Source: Fonsecaea monophora (lineage: Eukaryota; Ascomycota; Eurotiomycetes; Chaetothyriales; Herpotrichiellaceae). From it: a stretch of DNA of 64,000 bases. A program made the translations under genes and the position numbers. Of this stretch, positions 50,442-61,724 are shown piece after piece. The notes under the pieces are model-generated. The model worked only from the letters and a program-made list of their open reading frames with translations, searched no databases and was not told where the DNA came from. How positions within the stretch are numbered: position 1 is the stretch's first letter; every line of letters begins with the position of its first letter. The stretch spans positions 186,001 to 250,000 of the forward strand of contig NW_019173961.1 of assembly GCF_001642475.1 (NCBI RefSeq), written 5' to 3'.

Positions 50442-51098
50442 TATCACGAGCTGCTTTACACGTGAGGTACCGGTAGTAAACTCGAAGTAGTTTGCTTAGT
50501 GATATAGTAGTAGAACGATATAGTAGAGACGAAACTAAGAGTATAGTATACGGGACTATACGTAAAGTATATAACCGAAGGAACTCGATTATTTGTGAAC
50601 GAAGTTGACTACGAAGGAGAACTATGGAAGTTATCTTAACTATATAGGAAGGAGATTCGTTAACGCTCTATAGTGCTCTATACTACTCTGTGGTAGTCCA
50701 TCATAGAGTATACAGTCTAGTGCCTCCCGCTCTGTAGTGCTCTGTACTACTCTGTCGCAGTCCACTATAGAGTATACAGTCTAGTGCCCTTTTAGGCCTA
50801 GCCGCTTCTTAGTACTTTTATATGCTTTGTTCCTTAGCCTGTCATGGCCTACTCTCCCGCCCCTCCTCGGGTATCAGACTAGTTAGCTAACTGGAGGGTG
50901 AATGTATATACTATAGGATCGATAATGATAGATAACTAGCCTATAGATGGAGATATTAACGCTTAAAGAGGCTTTAAGGTTGACAGGTATGACCCCTCTT
51001 ACTATGTACATACGGTAAGCCAGATACTTAGCTAGCGGCCTGACTCCTTAGTTAGTGGCCTAAGCAGAGTGTCTAGTGTCACGTGGGCGTTCGTGGCA
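50442..51098. mobile_element. degenerate LTR-like element, copy B
   Basis: Starts TATCACGAGCTGC and ends TTCGTGGCA, decayed TGTCACGA..TCGTGACA ends. Both outer parts match copy A at 43980-45066. The middle differs and holds a 2 x 60-bp tandem repeat. It lies between the two arms of the 46-bp inverted repeat. No target duplication is seen. Confidence 0.6.
50665..50788. repeat. two-copy tandem repeat, 60-bp unit
   Basis: Units at 50665-50724 and 50729-50788, each ending GTATACAGTCTAGTGCC. Differences between them are mostly transitions. Confidence 0.8.
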
Positions 51099-51302
51099 TC
51101 GGGTCTCTCCTCTGGCCAGGTCGTAACACGCCTAAAGGCATTACTACCGCGTTATAAAAGGCTATTTACGTGGAGATATAGTAACGAGTAATCTATTAAG
51201 CCTATAGATGAATTATAGGACGCTGTACCCCTTACATAGCGACCTATTCTTTATACACCGCTTTTTACGTTGTAGGCGGAACTACTCGCTATTACAACGA
51301 TA

Positions 51303-51348
51303 TGCCCTCGGCAAAACTGCCAATTTTTTGGATTTTTGCTCGCTACTG
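51303..51348 (-). repeat. 46-bp inverted repeat, right copy
   Basis: Reverse-complement partner of 49979-50024, reading TGCCCTCGGCAAAACTGCC and GGATTTTTGCTCGCTACTG on the plus strand. Confidence 0.7.
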
Positions 51349-53214
51349 TATCGCCATGTTCTAGGCCCATATAATCGACATAGCGAATGATTATCAATGA
51401 CCCTCCAGCCACCCTATTCTGTGGTCCATGTTACACCCAGATAAGAGGTACTGACTTGACGTCGACAGTGACACATATACTTGTACGAGGTATATCTCGA
51501 CCCCCTTTTTTATAGAGGAGCTTCAACGTCTTTCTCTTCCTACAAACTCCACCCGTAAAGGTGTCCTTGCTTGTTCCGAGATCCCTGCACCGTGCTGCAC
51601 ATCCCCTCCTGCCTCCTTGATTGACTGACAAGGTTTCACTGCGTCCTATCCTGTCATTGTGCGTTGTGCGTTGTGCATTGATTGTTGTGCAGGCGAGACT
51701 ATTCTGCCAGGACTACTCGGTAGTCCTAGTACTATTAGTACTGCGGAGTAGCTACAGCGACCTGTGAGTACCGAGTACATCATCCCTCGACCAATACTAT
51801 ATGTGATATTTGCATGGCAGATCTGCAATGTGCTGGCTGGTGCCGACACCAACGCCACCGCCTTTAGCAGCATCCGCGGATTGGATGTTGATGAGGTAGC
51901 CCGAGCTTGGGTTTCCTTGGTCCTTTTTCCATCCAAGTTGTCCAGTTGTCCTGCTCTGCTTTTGGCTGATGTGCCAGACACTCGCTTAGGAGGATGATGG
52001 ATAGGCGAGCTGCGCTTCTCCACGCACAAATCAATTTGATTGTGACATGTCTGAAGAATTCTTCCCCTTACCCCCCTTCTCTCTCTCTCCGAAAGCCCAG
52101 GTTGGCGAAAGGCACTCCCGCCTGGCTGAAATGTGCCGCGATAAGACAGGCGATGGGTTTTCTGGTTTCGTCGGCTCAGAGAGGGTTTTTACCTGACTCC
52201 CTGCCGCAGTCATGGCTAACAACTTGTTAATCAAGAAACTACTGCCCGCTCCTTGACTGGTCCGTATGTACCCTGGGCCGTGATGTTGTCTACTCAAGGC
52301 ACGATTTCTCACCTCAGGGTTGCTTCCTGGAGATATTGTTGCGGGCGGCAGCGACGACAATGGATGATCAGGAGCGTTGTTGGTCGGGATTCGCGTGACG
52401 GGTTTTGTCGAAACCAGGTACATCTTTGGCGCTGTCGTCCTGCTTGCTTCGTGAGCTGGGTCTTGACCCTTGTGGAACATGAATGCTAAGCTCGACAGAC
52501 AACCACACTCGATCGACTCACACTCGTTGGCGGCATTGTCATACGACAGAGGGAGCAGTAGACCCCTGGCCAAGGAGGATGGAGTGGTTGACAAGACAAT
52601 GTCCACGCAGCGATGCAGAGTCCAACACGAGATATGCACTATCCGATCCGGGTCTGCCCTTGAAACTCAGAGGCGGCCTTTGGGTTTCGATCGTCTGAGG
52701 CCCCATTGGCCCTGGGAGCCATCCATCTCCGAAGCAAAAGGCGATACACAGATCACGAACCACGTGGAAGAGACTTCACATCGACCTTCTCACCGAGTGA
52801 ATGTCTGGAGCTGGAGCGACGTCAATCACAGCCAGAATCTCCCAATACCACCATGAACAACTTCATCAATACACCTGCTCGAGTGCGTAATTGCGTCCTT
52901 GTCATCTTGTCGCTTCACCAAACTCATCACGCACTACGGATCAGTTGTCCGCTTCCCCTCCTACCTTTGTTATGTTCTATATTCCGGTTGCAGCTCCGAA
53001 CACGAGACTAGAATCCCCGATTCTTCCCCGTATTATCGGCACAAGATCTGTCCCCGTCAGGACTAGTTGTCCACTCGTTAAATCGTCCTGACCAAGCGAC
53101 CATACTGGCCAGGTCATCCAACGTGCAGCAGGAAGACGATAATGCAAATGGGTAAAGCAAGGTTGCGACCTTGAAAATACCGATATATATTTACATCCAT
53201 TGCATGCTGCGAAG
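51349..53214. other. right flank of the repeat island, no supported gene
   Basis: About 1.9 kb of more balanced composition. A 202-codon minus-strand frame (52031-52639) begins with GTG and shows no domain features; it is not called. No RNA gene seen. Confidence 0.4.
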
Positions 53215-53790
53215 TCACTGGCGCGCGTCGAAGGTCTGCCGGACTACAATCCTTTCCCCGTCCCGCAGATTATCAGGTTCAGGTCTGACCACCACCACCA
53301 CTATTTTCGTCTTTGCGGACAACTGAAGAACCATCTGAGTTGGGAGTTGGCCAAGAGGGGTTTGTAATGGTTGCGATGCTCCATTCGAGAGGCCACCAAC
53401 ACCGGATTGTGACCTCTCTGCCGAACACAGGCGTCGGTTCACGAATGTCGCGGCACATTTTGTAGGGATTGCATTGACTGAGCTATGGCCACTATACTGT
53501 GCATTGATCCCAGGACAAGGGGTTGTCTTGACAAGGTCCATCGCGAGGGAGAGGATATCACCAATTGTTTCACGGACGGATAATGGCAATGGCCACGACT
53601 GCGAATCAGACGCGGTCAGTGGCATGCAGCCCTTGATGGATCTCTCGAGCCGCATCCTTCTCCAGCTGCTCATCACGTCAGAAGAAGTGACTGGGGGAGA
53701 GCAACCCCATGGTCCGGGAATCCGTCTATACTGCTCCGACGAGAGCTCCCCTCTGCACTTAGGTCCATTATGCGCCGCCGCCGGCTGCAT
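53215..53790 (-). CDS. possible 191-aa hypothetical protein or exon
   Basis: A minus-strand frame from the ATG at 53790. Its middle part (LPLSVRETIGDILSLAMDLV, then INAQYSGHSS) could be genuine coding sequence, perhaps a 3' exon of a regulator. The N-terminal 40 residues are not convincing, and competing frames overlap it. No domain is recognised. It is listed for completeness only. Confidence 0.25.
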   Translation of the reverse strand: MQPAAAHNGPKCRGELSSEQYRRIPGPWGCSPPVTSSDVMSSWRRMRLERSIKGCMPLTASDSQSWPLPLSVRETIGDILSLAMDLVKTTPCPGINAQYSGHSSVNAIPTKCAATFVNRRLCSAERSQSGVGGLSNGASQPLQTPLGQLPTQMVLQLSAKTKIVVVVVRPEPDNLRDGERIVVRQTFDARQ

Positions 53791-53808
53791 ACATATACAC
53801 ACCCACAC

Positions 53809-55869
53809 GACAAGGATCCCATATGAGAATGCCCTCCTCCCTCTTGTGTTTTAGACTCACGATGCATGCTGGCAGGGTGTGATCGGAGCCGACTGACCAA
53901 CTAACGTCCCAACTGATCCGGAGTTTACTGAAAACATATGACCCTCATCGTATGCGGTCCAAGGCACAGTGTACAGTGTACAAGTGCCTGTGTTCCTCAG
54001 ACTCTTCCTCTTGCCCTTTGCGATTGTATTCTCAGGTACGGAAAAGGGAAGACGTCAAATTTCCCTGGAAGGGGAATGTCCCCGTTGCACAAAGAATCAA
54101 GGGTTCAAGGGGCCGTGGTACACAAAAATCGATTGACCAGAGATGTTGACTGACTGACGGACTGACTGATTGATCGACTCACTGACTGAGGCAGCAGCCA
54201 TGTCCATGTCCATATTCGTGAAAATACGAAGCCATGAATCCATGGTTTGCAGGGCGTGCAGGGTATATGGACGGAGCCAAGTAGTGTCGCACAAACAACT
54301 CAAGCAACAACCACAACCCCAATCGTCCCCTTTCTCTGGCGCGAACAGGCAAAGGGGGTCAGTCGATCGAGTGAGTTACACAAGATTCATTCTGCCCCCT
54401 TGTCTGCTGGAGGACGGCTGACTGACTGATTGAGTGGCGGCCTGGCGGCCCGGTCGTGCAACAAGAACAGGAACAACAACAACGACAGGAAGGCCCTAAT
54501 TCTGATCCGTCCTTAACCCAGGCCACCACCGCTGCCGCTGCCGCTGCCGCCACACACAGGGGTCAAGGCTCACGGTGCCACACAAGAGGAAAGTGGTACA
54601 GGACAGGGAGCAGGGAGAAAGCAATTTCGATCTCGACCTGTACCTCCCAATTCCACTATCCACTATCCACTATCAACCTTGTCACCTGGTCATGTTGTGT
54701 AATGCACCAGGAGCCAGGAACCCAGGATCCACGGATCAACAGGAGGGAACACAGCAGAAAGGCTTGGTTGGACGTTTACTTGGACGACCTTCTACCCTGA
54801 TACACACGGAAAAGGAAAAAGGCACACATCACACGTCACTGGTCTGGTCCGTTATCAACGAGGTGAGAGGCCGAGACAGTCGACAATGTGACAGGACGAC
54901 AAGATGACAAGACGAGAGACAGATGCGACATGGTACATGGTCCGTGGCCCATGCTATATACTATATACGACAAGAAGATAAGTTAGAAAGGGAAACTCTC
55001 TAGACGTAACTCATCGACCTGACCCCTTTTCTCCAGTCGTTGTCTTCTTCTCCTGCCAGGTATTTCAGAACCTTTTACCTCTTTGAATTGATTGATTCTA
55101 TACATGAATATATGTTCTTCGTCTAGGCCATGTCCATATCTATCAGACTCATCGGACCGGATGTATCCTCTAATAACACAAATCCAACAATCAACTCTGG
55201 CACTCGTCCATTGACTCCAAACCTCGCCCCTCTCTCAATGCATCAGCAATAAGATTAATCACTCAAATATCCCACATCATGTAGTACAAGTTGAAAGGAG
55301 GTAGTAACTGTCAGTCATCATATAGTAATATTCGCATAATCAAAGGATGGAACGGGAACCTGGACGCCGACGCTGTAAATTGGTGGTCGTATGGATCTAT
55401 GTAGACCGGAAAATAAGGACGTGAAGATGCAATCTGACACTGACTGAGGGAGCGCGCAGCCTTCTATGTACCGTCTGGAAGGATTTTGAGGATTTGCTTG
55501 GTTTTGAGGCGTGTGGCCTGAAGACGCCCCGACCCGATTCGAGCGCAGCAGGTAAGAGCGGTCCGTGCGGCCGCTCTCTGAAAATCTCGAACTCGAATAT
55601 AGCAATGAACATGCAGAATGTGGTTTGGTGGTGTAATCATGGACTTTGACCGTGGGATCGCGAAGGATGAACGAACATCGAATACTCGTGGAAAGGGAAA
55701 CTGGTGCCTTCCTGCAGGAAGTGGAGAAAGGATGAGCCGTGCCTTGGAGGCCTTTAAAAGGTTGTTACCCTCAGATCTGTCATATCGTTTCATCTCGCGT
55801 CATCTTGTGTCATCTCACGTGGCCATCAGGAAAAAGTGTCTCGTTTGCGGATTCGTCACGGGCCTGCCG
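53809..55869. other. intergenic, about 2 kb, low-complexity patches
   Basis: Contains TGACTGAC-like runs near 54145-54195 and 54415-54435, a CAACAA/CCACAA-rich stretch, and GCTGCC repeats near 54525-54550. No gene is supported. The right end is the 3' region of the GH43 gene. Confidence 0.5.
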
Positions 55870-57012
55870 TCAGAGAAGCTCAGTGACATGGAGTTCTGAC
55901 TTGACAAAGTCAATCTCGCCCGCAAACATGGCACGGTCACGACGGACGGTCTGAGGATGATGAGGCTTGAACCAGTCCAAGTTGACATCACCGTGAAAGA
56001 CCACTCTGCGCTGGTCGGGACTGACGTCCATACTGCCTGGAGCATAGAGTTGGGTACCGGACACGACGTCGCCGGTCTGGAGCAGCGTGTGGTCCTTGGA
56101 GGTTTGCTGCTTCGTCTTTAGGGCGTCCCAGTCACAACCCAATACACCGGTATGCGTGTCGACGCCAACCTTACAGCTGACATAGTCGATGCGGTATTGC
56201 AGACTGGTGAAACAGTGGGCGTTATACAGGAGATAGTAGGTTGAGTTCCGGTAGACCATACATGGCCGTTCGACGTTCGGGCCGTCTTCACTGAAACTGT
56301 TGGCGTTTGAGAACAAGTAGACAGGCTTGCCGATTGGTGTGACAAGGTCTTGGGGGTCCATCAATTGAAGATACAGTGGAGTCGGCACAACAGGGTTTTC
56401 GGTATTGCCACAGGCACCACCATGTCCAATGGCGTTTCCATCCGTTTTGTAGACCAGGTAGTTCTCGTTGTTGATGGGATCGATGAAGAGATTTGGATCG
56501 ATGTTACCGCCTCGAGGCAGATCGCACACGATGGGATCGTCGAGAGGAATGTAAGGCCCTGTCACATTGGGAGAGGTGGCAGCACCAATGCAATGCTTCT
56601 GTGGATGTGTCCGCCCTACGGCCGCAAAATACATGACCCACGATCCGTCCAGGCGCTGGTTCACGTCAGGGGCCCAGACACCAGCATGAGGAGACCGACG
56701 TGCCCAACCTGGCGTCGTGGGTAGAGCATCGTAGCCTTCATGCAGCTTCCAGGTCGAAAAGTCCGGTGAGGAGGCAAGTTGCACGTTGATCTTGCCGGTC
56801 TGAGTACTGAAGGCATACCAAGTCTCGAAGCCACTGCTGGTGTCCAAAGCGAGGCCTGGGTCAGGAAAGTTGGAAGCGACTGCAGGACCAACCGCTGCAG
56901 CGGACACCGAAGCGCGAAAAGATTGTGACGAGGACTGCGATTGGAGCGAAGCTAGGAAGGTCAGGCACACCGTGATGCTCGTGATGGCATTCTGGATCAA
57001 AGGGGCCGGCAT
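55870..57012 (-). CDS. secreted glycoside hydrolase family 43-like enzyme
   Basis: An intronless 380-aa frame on the minus strand with an N-terminal hydrophobic signal (ITSITVCLTFLASLQ). The five-bladed propeller pattern is clear. NFPDPGLALD carries the likely general-base Asp. HAGVWAPDVNQRLDGSWVMYF is the classic WAPD motif. GGNIDPNLFID holds the pKa-tuning Asp, and SEDGPNVERPCMVYR holds the likely general-acid Glu. GH43 enzymes act on arabinan, arabinoxylan or xylo-oligosaccharides in plant cell walls; the exact substrate cannot be read here. Several Cys residues fit an extracellular protein. The length matches a single-domain GH43. Confidence 0.88.
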   Translation of the reverse strand: MPAPLIQNAITSITVCLTFLASLQSQSSSQSFRASVSAAAVGPAVASNFPDPGLALDTSSGFETWYAFSTQTGKINVQLASSPDFSTWKLHEGYDALPTTPGWARRSPHAGVWAPDVNQRLDGSWVMYFAAVGRTHPQKHCIGAATSPNVTGPYIPLDDPIVCDLPRGGNIDPNLFIDPINNENYLVYKTDGNAIGHGGACGNTENPVVPTPLYLQLMDPQDLVTPIGKPVYLFSNANSFSEDGPNVERPCMVYRNSTYYLLYNAHCFTSLQYRIDYVSCKVGVDTHTGVLGCDWDALKTKQQTSKDHTLLQTGDVVSGTQLYAPGSMDVSPDQRRVVFHGDVNLDWFKPHHPQTVRRDRAMFAGEIDFVKSELHVTELL

Positions 57013-59708
57013 GGTGGAGGTGATAAACGATTACTGGGCCTGGGCGCACGGGCGCAAACGAGGCGTTGATCACGCAAGAGACAAAATGCCCAAGATGGTT
57101 GGCTCTTTACGATAACTTTGCTGATAGGACATGCACAAACACGAGGCTTCGCTTGATGGCTCGGTGGATAAGGAGGAGGGGGGAGAAAGGAAGCGGGCGC
57201 GCCTTGCTAGTCGACGGGCCTGAACATGACCGTAAAGGAAGGGATCGAGGTCCGTAGTTAGTCTGACTGTTGAGAAGGGGTGCAGAAGAGAAAGGCATTT
57301 TGTCCTTTGTACGTAAGGAAGAGTAAACGACATATGGACGACGGAACAGCGGATAGAAGCGTGGAACTGTGGAAGTACGGAGGCGAAAAATCTCTCGCAT
57401 GGGCGAATGCACAGCCTGACAGTGAGCGTAGTTGAGGGTTTCCGGGGCGTAACAGTCGAAGCAGTAGCGAAACTGCGGAAAAGGAGCACTACCATCACTC
57501 GCACAAGCGAGAGCCTCACACCTTCTTAGCTCTCACTCGTGTCAACTCACCACTCCGGCTCACCCGTCAGTACCGAGTACTCGTACAGTAGTACCCCTAC
57601 CAAAAGAGTTCAATACCCTTTCAATAATTGCCTAGACACGGGGCCAGCCTGACGTAGTTGCGCAGGTGTTGAGGTGCATCTGAAACCACCAGAAGCTCCA
57701 GAACTTCGTCAACCTCGTCAACCACCGCAGCCACGTGTGAGAAACAACGATTTTCCGCAAGCCATCGACGCCTATCATCAGCCATTGCTGTCATTGCATG
57801 CCCCCAACCTCCCACTCTTTCCGGCAGACCCAGTCCCCAATAATCCTCCCCGGCCTCCTCCATTACATCCCAGCCTCTCTCACCGTCCTCATATCGATAC
57901 ACATAACGTCCAAAAAGGAAGATGCTACATCATGATGATCGCAAGTTCCGAGCCAGAAAGAGCGAGGACCACACTAGACCAACAACGCGTCCCAGAAGGG
58001 CTATTTGTGTGTTTGTTTCAATTTGCTGTAGCCTTTCGCCAGGGCATGGTTGGCCCAGTGAGAAGGTTGGTTCTACCGTCTGCCAAATACAAGCTCCAAA
58101 AAAGGGCTGCGAACCTTCTTGGGTCGTCTTGTTCCTCACCAAGTGGTACTTCCCGCGTTTTGGGATTCCCTGTTTCTGTTACTGGAGCCCATCTTTTCGC
58201 ACGAATACAAGTTTAAAAAATCTCAAGACACTAACCGGAAGGGATTATTTTTAGGTCAATCGTTGCTCACCTGCCGTCTGGTGGCCCAGTTTTGCAGTTT
58301 CAGTCCACTCACACTCGAAAAGCGCAAGGCGGTCCGAGCACGGCTGTACCTGAAATGGTGGCAATACTCTACTGCATGCAAGCTCTTTTAGAACAGTTCC
58401 AGTTATTGCTTGGTCCCGAGAATAATTCTCCTCGCCACCTGGTTTAGGCCTCTGCTCACATACGAGACTGCCTCCCACGGGATTCAAGAGCTGGACCCCA
58501 AGAACATCCATGAATCCTTCCGAACATCAGGCAGCCGATTACAAGCGAATAAGCAAGCCATGATCGCGATGTGTTTGCGCGATTCATCAGTCCACGCCTC
58601 ACGAGTTTTCCCCCCTGGTTTTCTCTCGCAGTGGTCTGTTTACCCCCAGGGATAGGCTCCATTAGGCTAGGGCACGACCAAAACAAAAAGACAGCCAAAA
58701 ACCCGGCCAAAAGTGGGATGGGCGGGCGCAGCAGTAGCTGAAGGGTCATCCAGCTTCTAGCCCCCGATGCTTAACGGCGCTAAGATGGCATGGTGACCTC
58801 TAGCTCGGTTGGTGGTGGAGTGTCCATTTCTGAATGCGTCCACTGTCACGTAACAGGGCACGAACCAAATCCAAGGGCCAGTGGGCACCCGGGGGTGGTG
58901 GGACCCTGCGGCCTTGTGGCAGCTGGGGTTCAGCCTCTGCGCATGGATCACACGGTCACATCTGATTGAATTACCACTTCAACGGTCCCCTCTTTCGTGC
59001 ATGAGCTTGGCCAGATTCATGTGGCCGCCAACTGACAAAGTCATGGAAGGGGGGGCAACCTTCCCTGTTCGCAATCTCAGTCAAATGAGCTCGCCTGATG
59101 GCTCATGGTCGACTCGGTATTGGGTGTGGTTTCTGACAGGGCTCTCTGGTTGACCGACTTTGTGACCATTGGCCGATCATGCAGCAATTGTCCGCTCGCG
59201 TATGCAATTCCTGAATGCACATGCACTCCGAGCAGGCAGTCGCCGAAGCTGACATCTTACTCTAGCACGGAGGATGTCACCGCCCAATAGCGCCAGAGGC
59301 TGGGGGGATGTTTGTTGATAAATGGGGAGAGGCTGATCAGACTCCATCCGAGTGGATAGGGAGGATCCCGCCATCGTGAATACGGTAAGCGTATATGGCT
59401 GAAAAAGGCACCAGGAGGCTCTTGCGCCCCAGACACCCAAACCTTGTCGACGCCGTATCTGTTCCAGGATGGCTGGCATTACTGTGGTCCTTCCAATCTG
59501 AAGCCACCTCGGGGAAATCAGCCCTGGTGAGTGGCATGGTGCTTGGTGGTCTTGGGTTGGTGCTTGCGATGTCTTGTTCCTTCATAAGACTTGGTCGTCT
59601 TCCCTTGGGCTTCGCTTGGTTTTCTTGTGTTCTACTAACCCTCTCCTACTACATAGCTGTCCGGCCGCAGTCTTTCTTTCTTCGTTGCCCTCTTGTCTAT
59701 AGGTAATA
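57013..59708. other. divergent intergenic region, about 2.7 kb
   Basis: Lies between the GH43 gene (-) and the multicopper oxidase gene (+) and so holds both promoters. Frames of 80-180 codons at 57.6-58.7 kb lack domain character. The last 130 bases are a T/C-rich leader before the oxidase start. Confidence 0.5.
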
Positions 59709-61724
59709 ATGGCGTTCACACGCCTTCTCAAGGCTGTCGCCGCCCTCACACTCGTTTCCTCGATCCAATCCGTCGCCGCCGATGGTGGCTCCGGCGACAG
59801 CTCAGTCTGCGCCTCGTCGTCCAAATGCATTCCATTCACTATTGACCTCACTTGGGCGCCCACAGACCCCAGCAAAGGCATCTCCAGAAATGCCATCCTG
59901 ACCAACGGCTCCCTGCCCGGTCCTCCCTTGAAGATGAAGGTTGGGGACTGTGTCGACTTTGTCGTCAACAACAACATGCCTAATGCCACTGGCATCCACT
60001 TCCACGGTATTCGTCAAAATGGTACACCATGGGCCGACGGTGTGCCCGGTGTCAGCCAATACTCGATCCAACCTGGTACCAGCTACATGTATCAATGGAC
60101 CGCGACCGAGTCGGGCAACTACTTCTACCATGCTCATTACAAGGGACAGATGATGGACGGTCTCTACGGTGCCATTCTGATTGCTCCAGCGGATGATGCT
60201 GAGACGCCCTTCAGCCAGATCAGCAGCTCTGATGTGGATGCCATCACCAAGGCTGCGCTCAACGTTGAGCCCGTCTTTGTTACCGACTGGAACCGATACA
60301 CCTTCGATGAGTTCTTTGCGGTTGAACAGACGGCCAACGTCGACTGGGCCTGCAGTGACTCGATCACCCTGAACGGATTCGGCTCGCAGTACTGCCCATC
60401 TATTGCCGACCTCACCGCATCTGCTGCTCCTCAAGAACCGCAAGTGCTGAACGGATCCTCTCTGACCGCCAAGGGCTGTGTTCCTCCTAACAATGCTGCC
60501 ATCCAAGGTGGCCAGTACCTTGCGCTGCAGAACCTGGCTGCTTTGCCTACCGATGCTTACGACACCTGCATTGGCTATGGTGGTTCGAACTTCACCTACT
60601 CGGTTGACCCCAGCAATGGATGGGCTGCGATGAGCTTCATCAGCCCTGCCGGTGTTGTGTTGGTCAAGGTCACCATCGACAGCCACAAGCTGTACGTCTA
60701 CGAAATCAACGGCAACTACATTGTCCCTCAAGTCGTGGACCAGATCAGTCTCAGCAACGGTGACCGTGTCTCGTTCTTGGTCAAGCTCGACCAAACCCCT
60801 GGTGACTACACGATCCGTGTTGCCAACGAGGGTATCAACCAGGTCATCTCGGGCTTTGGTGTCCTGTCGTACAAGGGTGGTAACAACGCGCCCGCTGGTG
60901 TCTCGGCGATGAACTATGGTGGCCAGAACACTACTGCCATTGTCCCCCTGAACAATGCTCTCGCCGCTCCTTACCCAGCCAACACCCCTGCGCCGAGCGC
61001 CGATGTCAGCTTCATCCTGGACATCCAGAAGTCTCCCGTTCAACCTACCGAGGCGTGGGCCTGGACACTGTCGGGCACTGACTCGTACAACATGAGCAGC
61101 GATGATGACACTCCCCCTCTTCTGTTCCAGAGCCCGTCGAGCATTCCCACCAGCGACTTGATCTTGGAGACCAAGGCCAACCAGTGGGTTGACTTGATCA
61201 TCAAGGTTTCAGGCCCCGTGGCTGAGCCGCATCCCATCCACAAGCACGCCAACAAGTTCTACATGATCGGCGCCGGTGTGGGCGACTTCAACTTCACCAA
61301 CGTGGCCGATGCCATCACGGCCGGCTACCCATTCAACCTGGTCAACCCTCCTTATGTTGACGGCTTCACCAGCATCCCTGCCGAGGGCAACAACACGTGG
61401 ATGGTGTTCCGGTACGAGGTCAACACGCCTGGTGCCTGGCTCCTCCATTGCCACGTCCAGTCTCACTTTTCTGGTGGTATGGCTGTTGCTATTTTGGACG
61501 CTATTGACAACTTCCCCACTGTTCCGTCGGATGTGGGCAAGGTCTGCCCTGGCTCGGGCACCAGCACGTCTGGCAGCGACAACTCGGGCACGCAAGTGCA
61601 GAACGAGGGATCTAGCACGACCAGCGCTGTGTCTACGTCGTCATTCACTGGTGCGGCCTCGTCAGTGATGGTATCATCTGGCACGGCAGCTCTTGGATTG
61701 CTTGCTCTTGCTTTTGCTCTGTGA
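59709..61724 (+). CDS. GPI-anchored multicopper oxidase (laccase-like)
   Basis: An intronless 671-aa frame. A signal peptide (MAFTRLLKAVAALTLVSS) precedes three cupredoxin domains. All four copper-binding motifs are present: HFHGIRQNGTPWADG (L1), YFYHAHYKGQMMDG (L2), HPIHKHANKFY (L3) and HCHVQSHFSGGM (L4), including the type-1 Cys and an axial Met. Several N-glycosylation sequons are visible. The C-terminus is Ser/Thr/Gly-rich and ends with a hydrophobic GPI signal (GTAALGLLALAFAL), so the enzyme should be at the cell surface. Laccase-like oxidases couple substrate oxidation to reduction of O2 to water; phenolics, melanin precursors or metals are possible substrates. The strongly biased G/C-ending codons explain a long antisense frame. 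Confidence 0.92.
   Translation: MAFTRLLKAVAALTLVSSIQSVAADGGSGDSSVCASSSKCIPFTIDLTWAPTDPSKGISRNAILTNGSLPGPPLKMKVGDCVDFVVNNNMPNATGIHFHGIRQNGTPWADGVPGVSQYSIQPGTSYMYQWTATESGNYFYHAHYKGQMMDGLYGAILIAPADDAETPFSQISSSDVDAITKAALNVEPVFVTDWNRYTFDEFFAVEQTANVDWACSDSITLNGFGSQYCPSIADLTASAAPQEPQVLNGSSLTAKGCVPPNNAAIQGGQYLALQNLAALPTDAYDTCIGYGGSNFTYSVDPSNGWAAMSFISPAGVVLVKVTIDSHKLYVYEINGNYIVPQVVDQISLSNGDRVSFLVKLDQTPGDYTIRVANEGINQVISGFGVLSYKGGNNAPAGVSAMNYGGQNTTAIVPLNNALAAPYPANTPAPSADVSFILDIQKSPVQPTEAWAWTLSGTDSYNMSSDDDTPPLLFQSPSSIPTSDLILETKANQWVDLIIKVSGPVAEPHPIHKHANKFYMIGAGVGDFNFTNVADAITAGYPFNLVNPPYVDGFTSIPAEGNNTWMVFRYEVNTPGAWLLHCHVQSHFSGGMAVAILDAIDNFPTVPSDVGKVCPGSGTSTSGSDNSGTQVQNEGSSTTSAVSTSSFTGAASSVMVSSGTAALGLLALAFAL

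Noticed and set aside
43980..51100. Intact autonomous retrotransposon
   Set aside because: No gag, protease, reverse transcriptase or integrase sequence is readable; only LTRs and fragments are present.
52031..52639. 202-codon minus-strand frame
   Set aside because: Starts with GTG, has no family features, and overlaps long plus-strand frames; coding status cannot be supported.
53215..53790. Possible transcription-factor C-terminal exon
   Set aside because: Kept only as a low-confidence feature; no DNA-binding domain or upstream exon could be found to support the idea.
59802..61043. 413-codon frame antisense to the multicopper oxidase
   Set aside because: It is a shadow produced by the oxidase's G/C-ending codons; it has no domain and overlaps clear catalytic motifs on the other strand.
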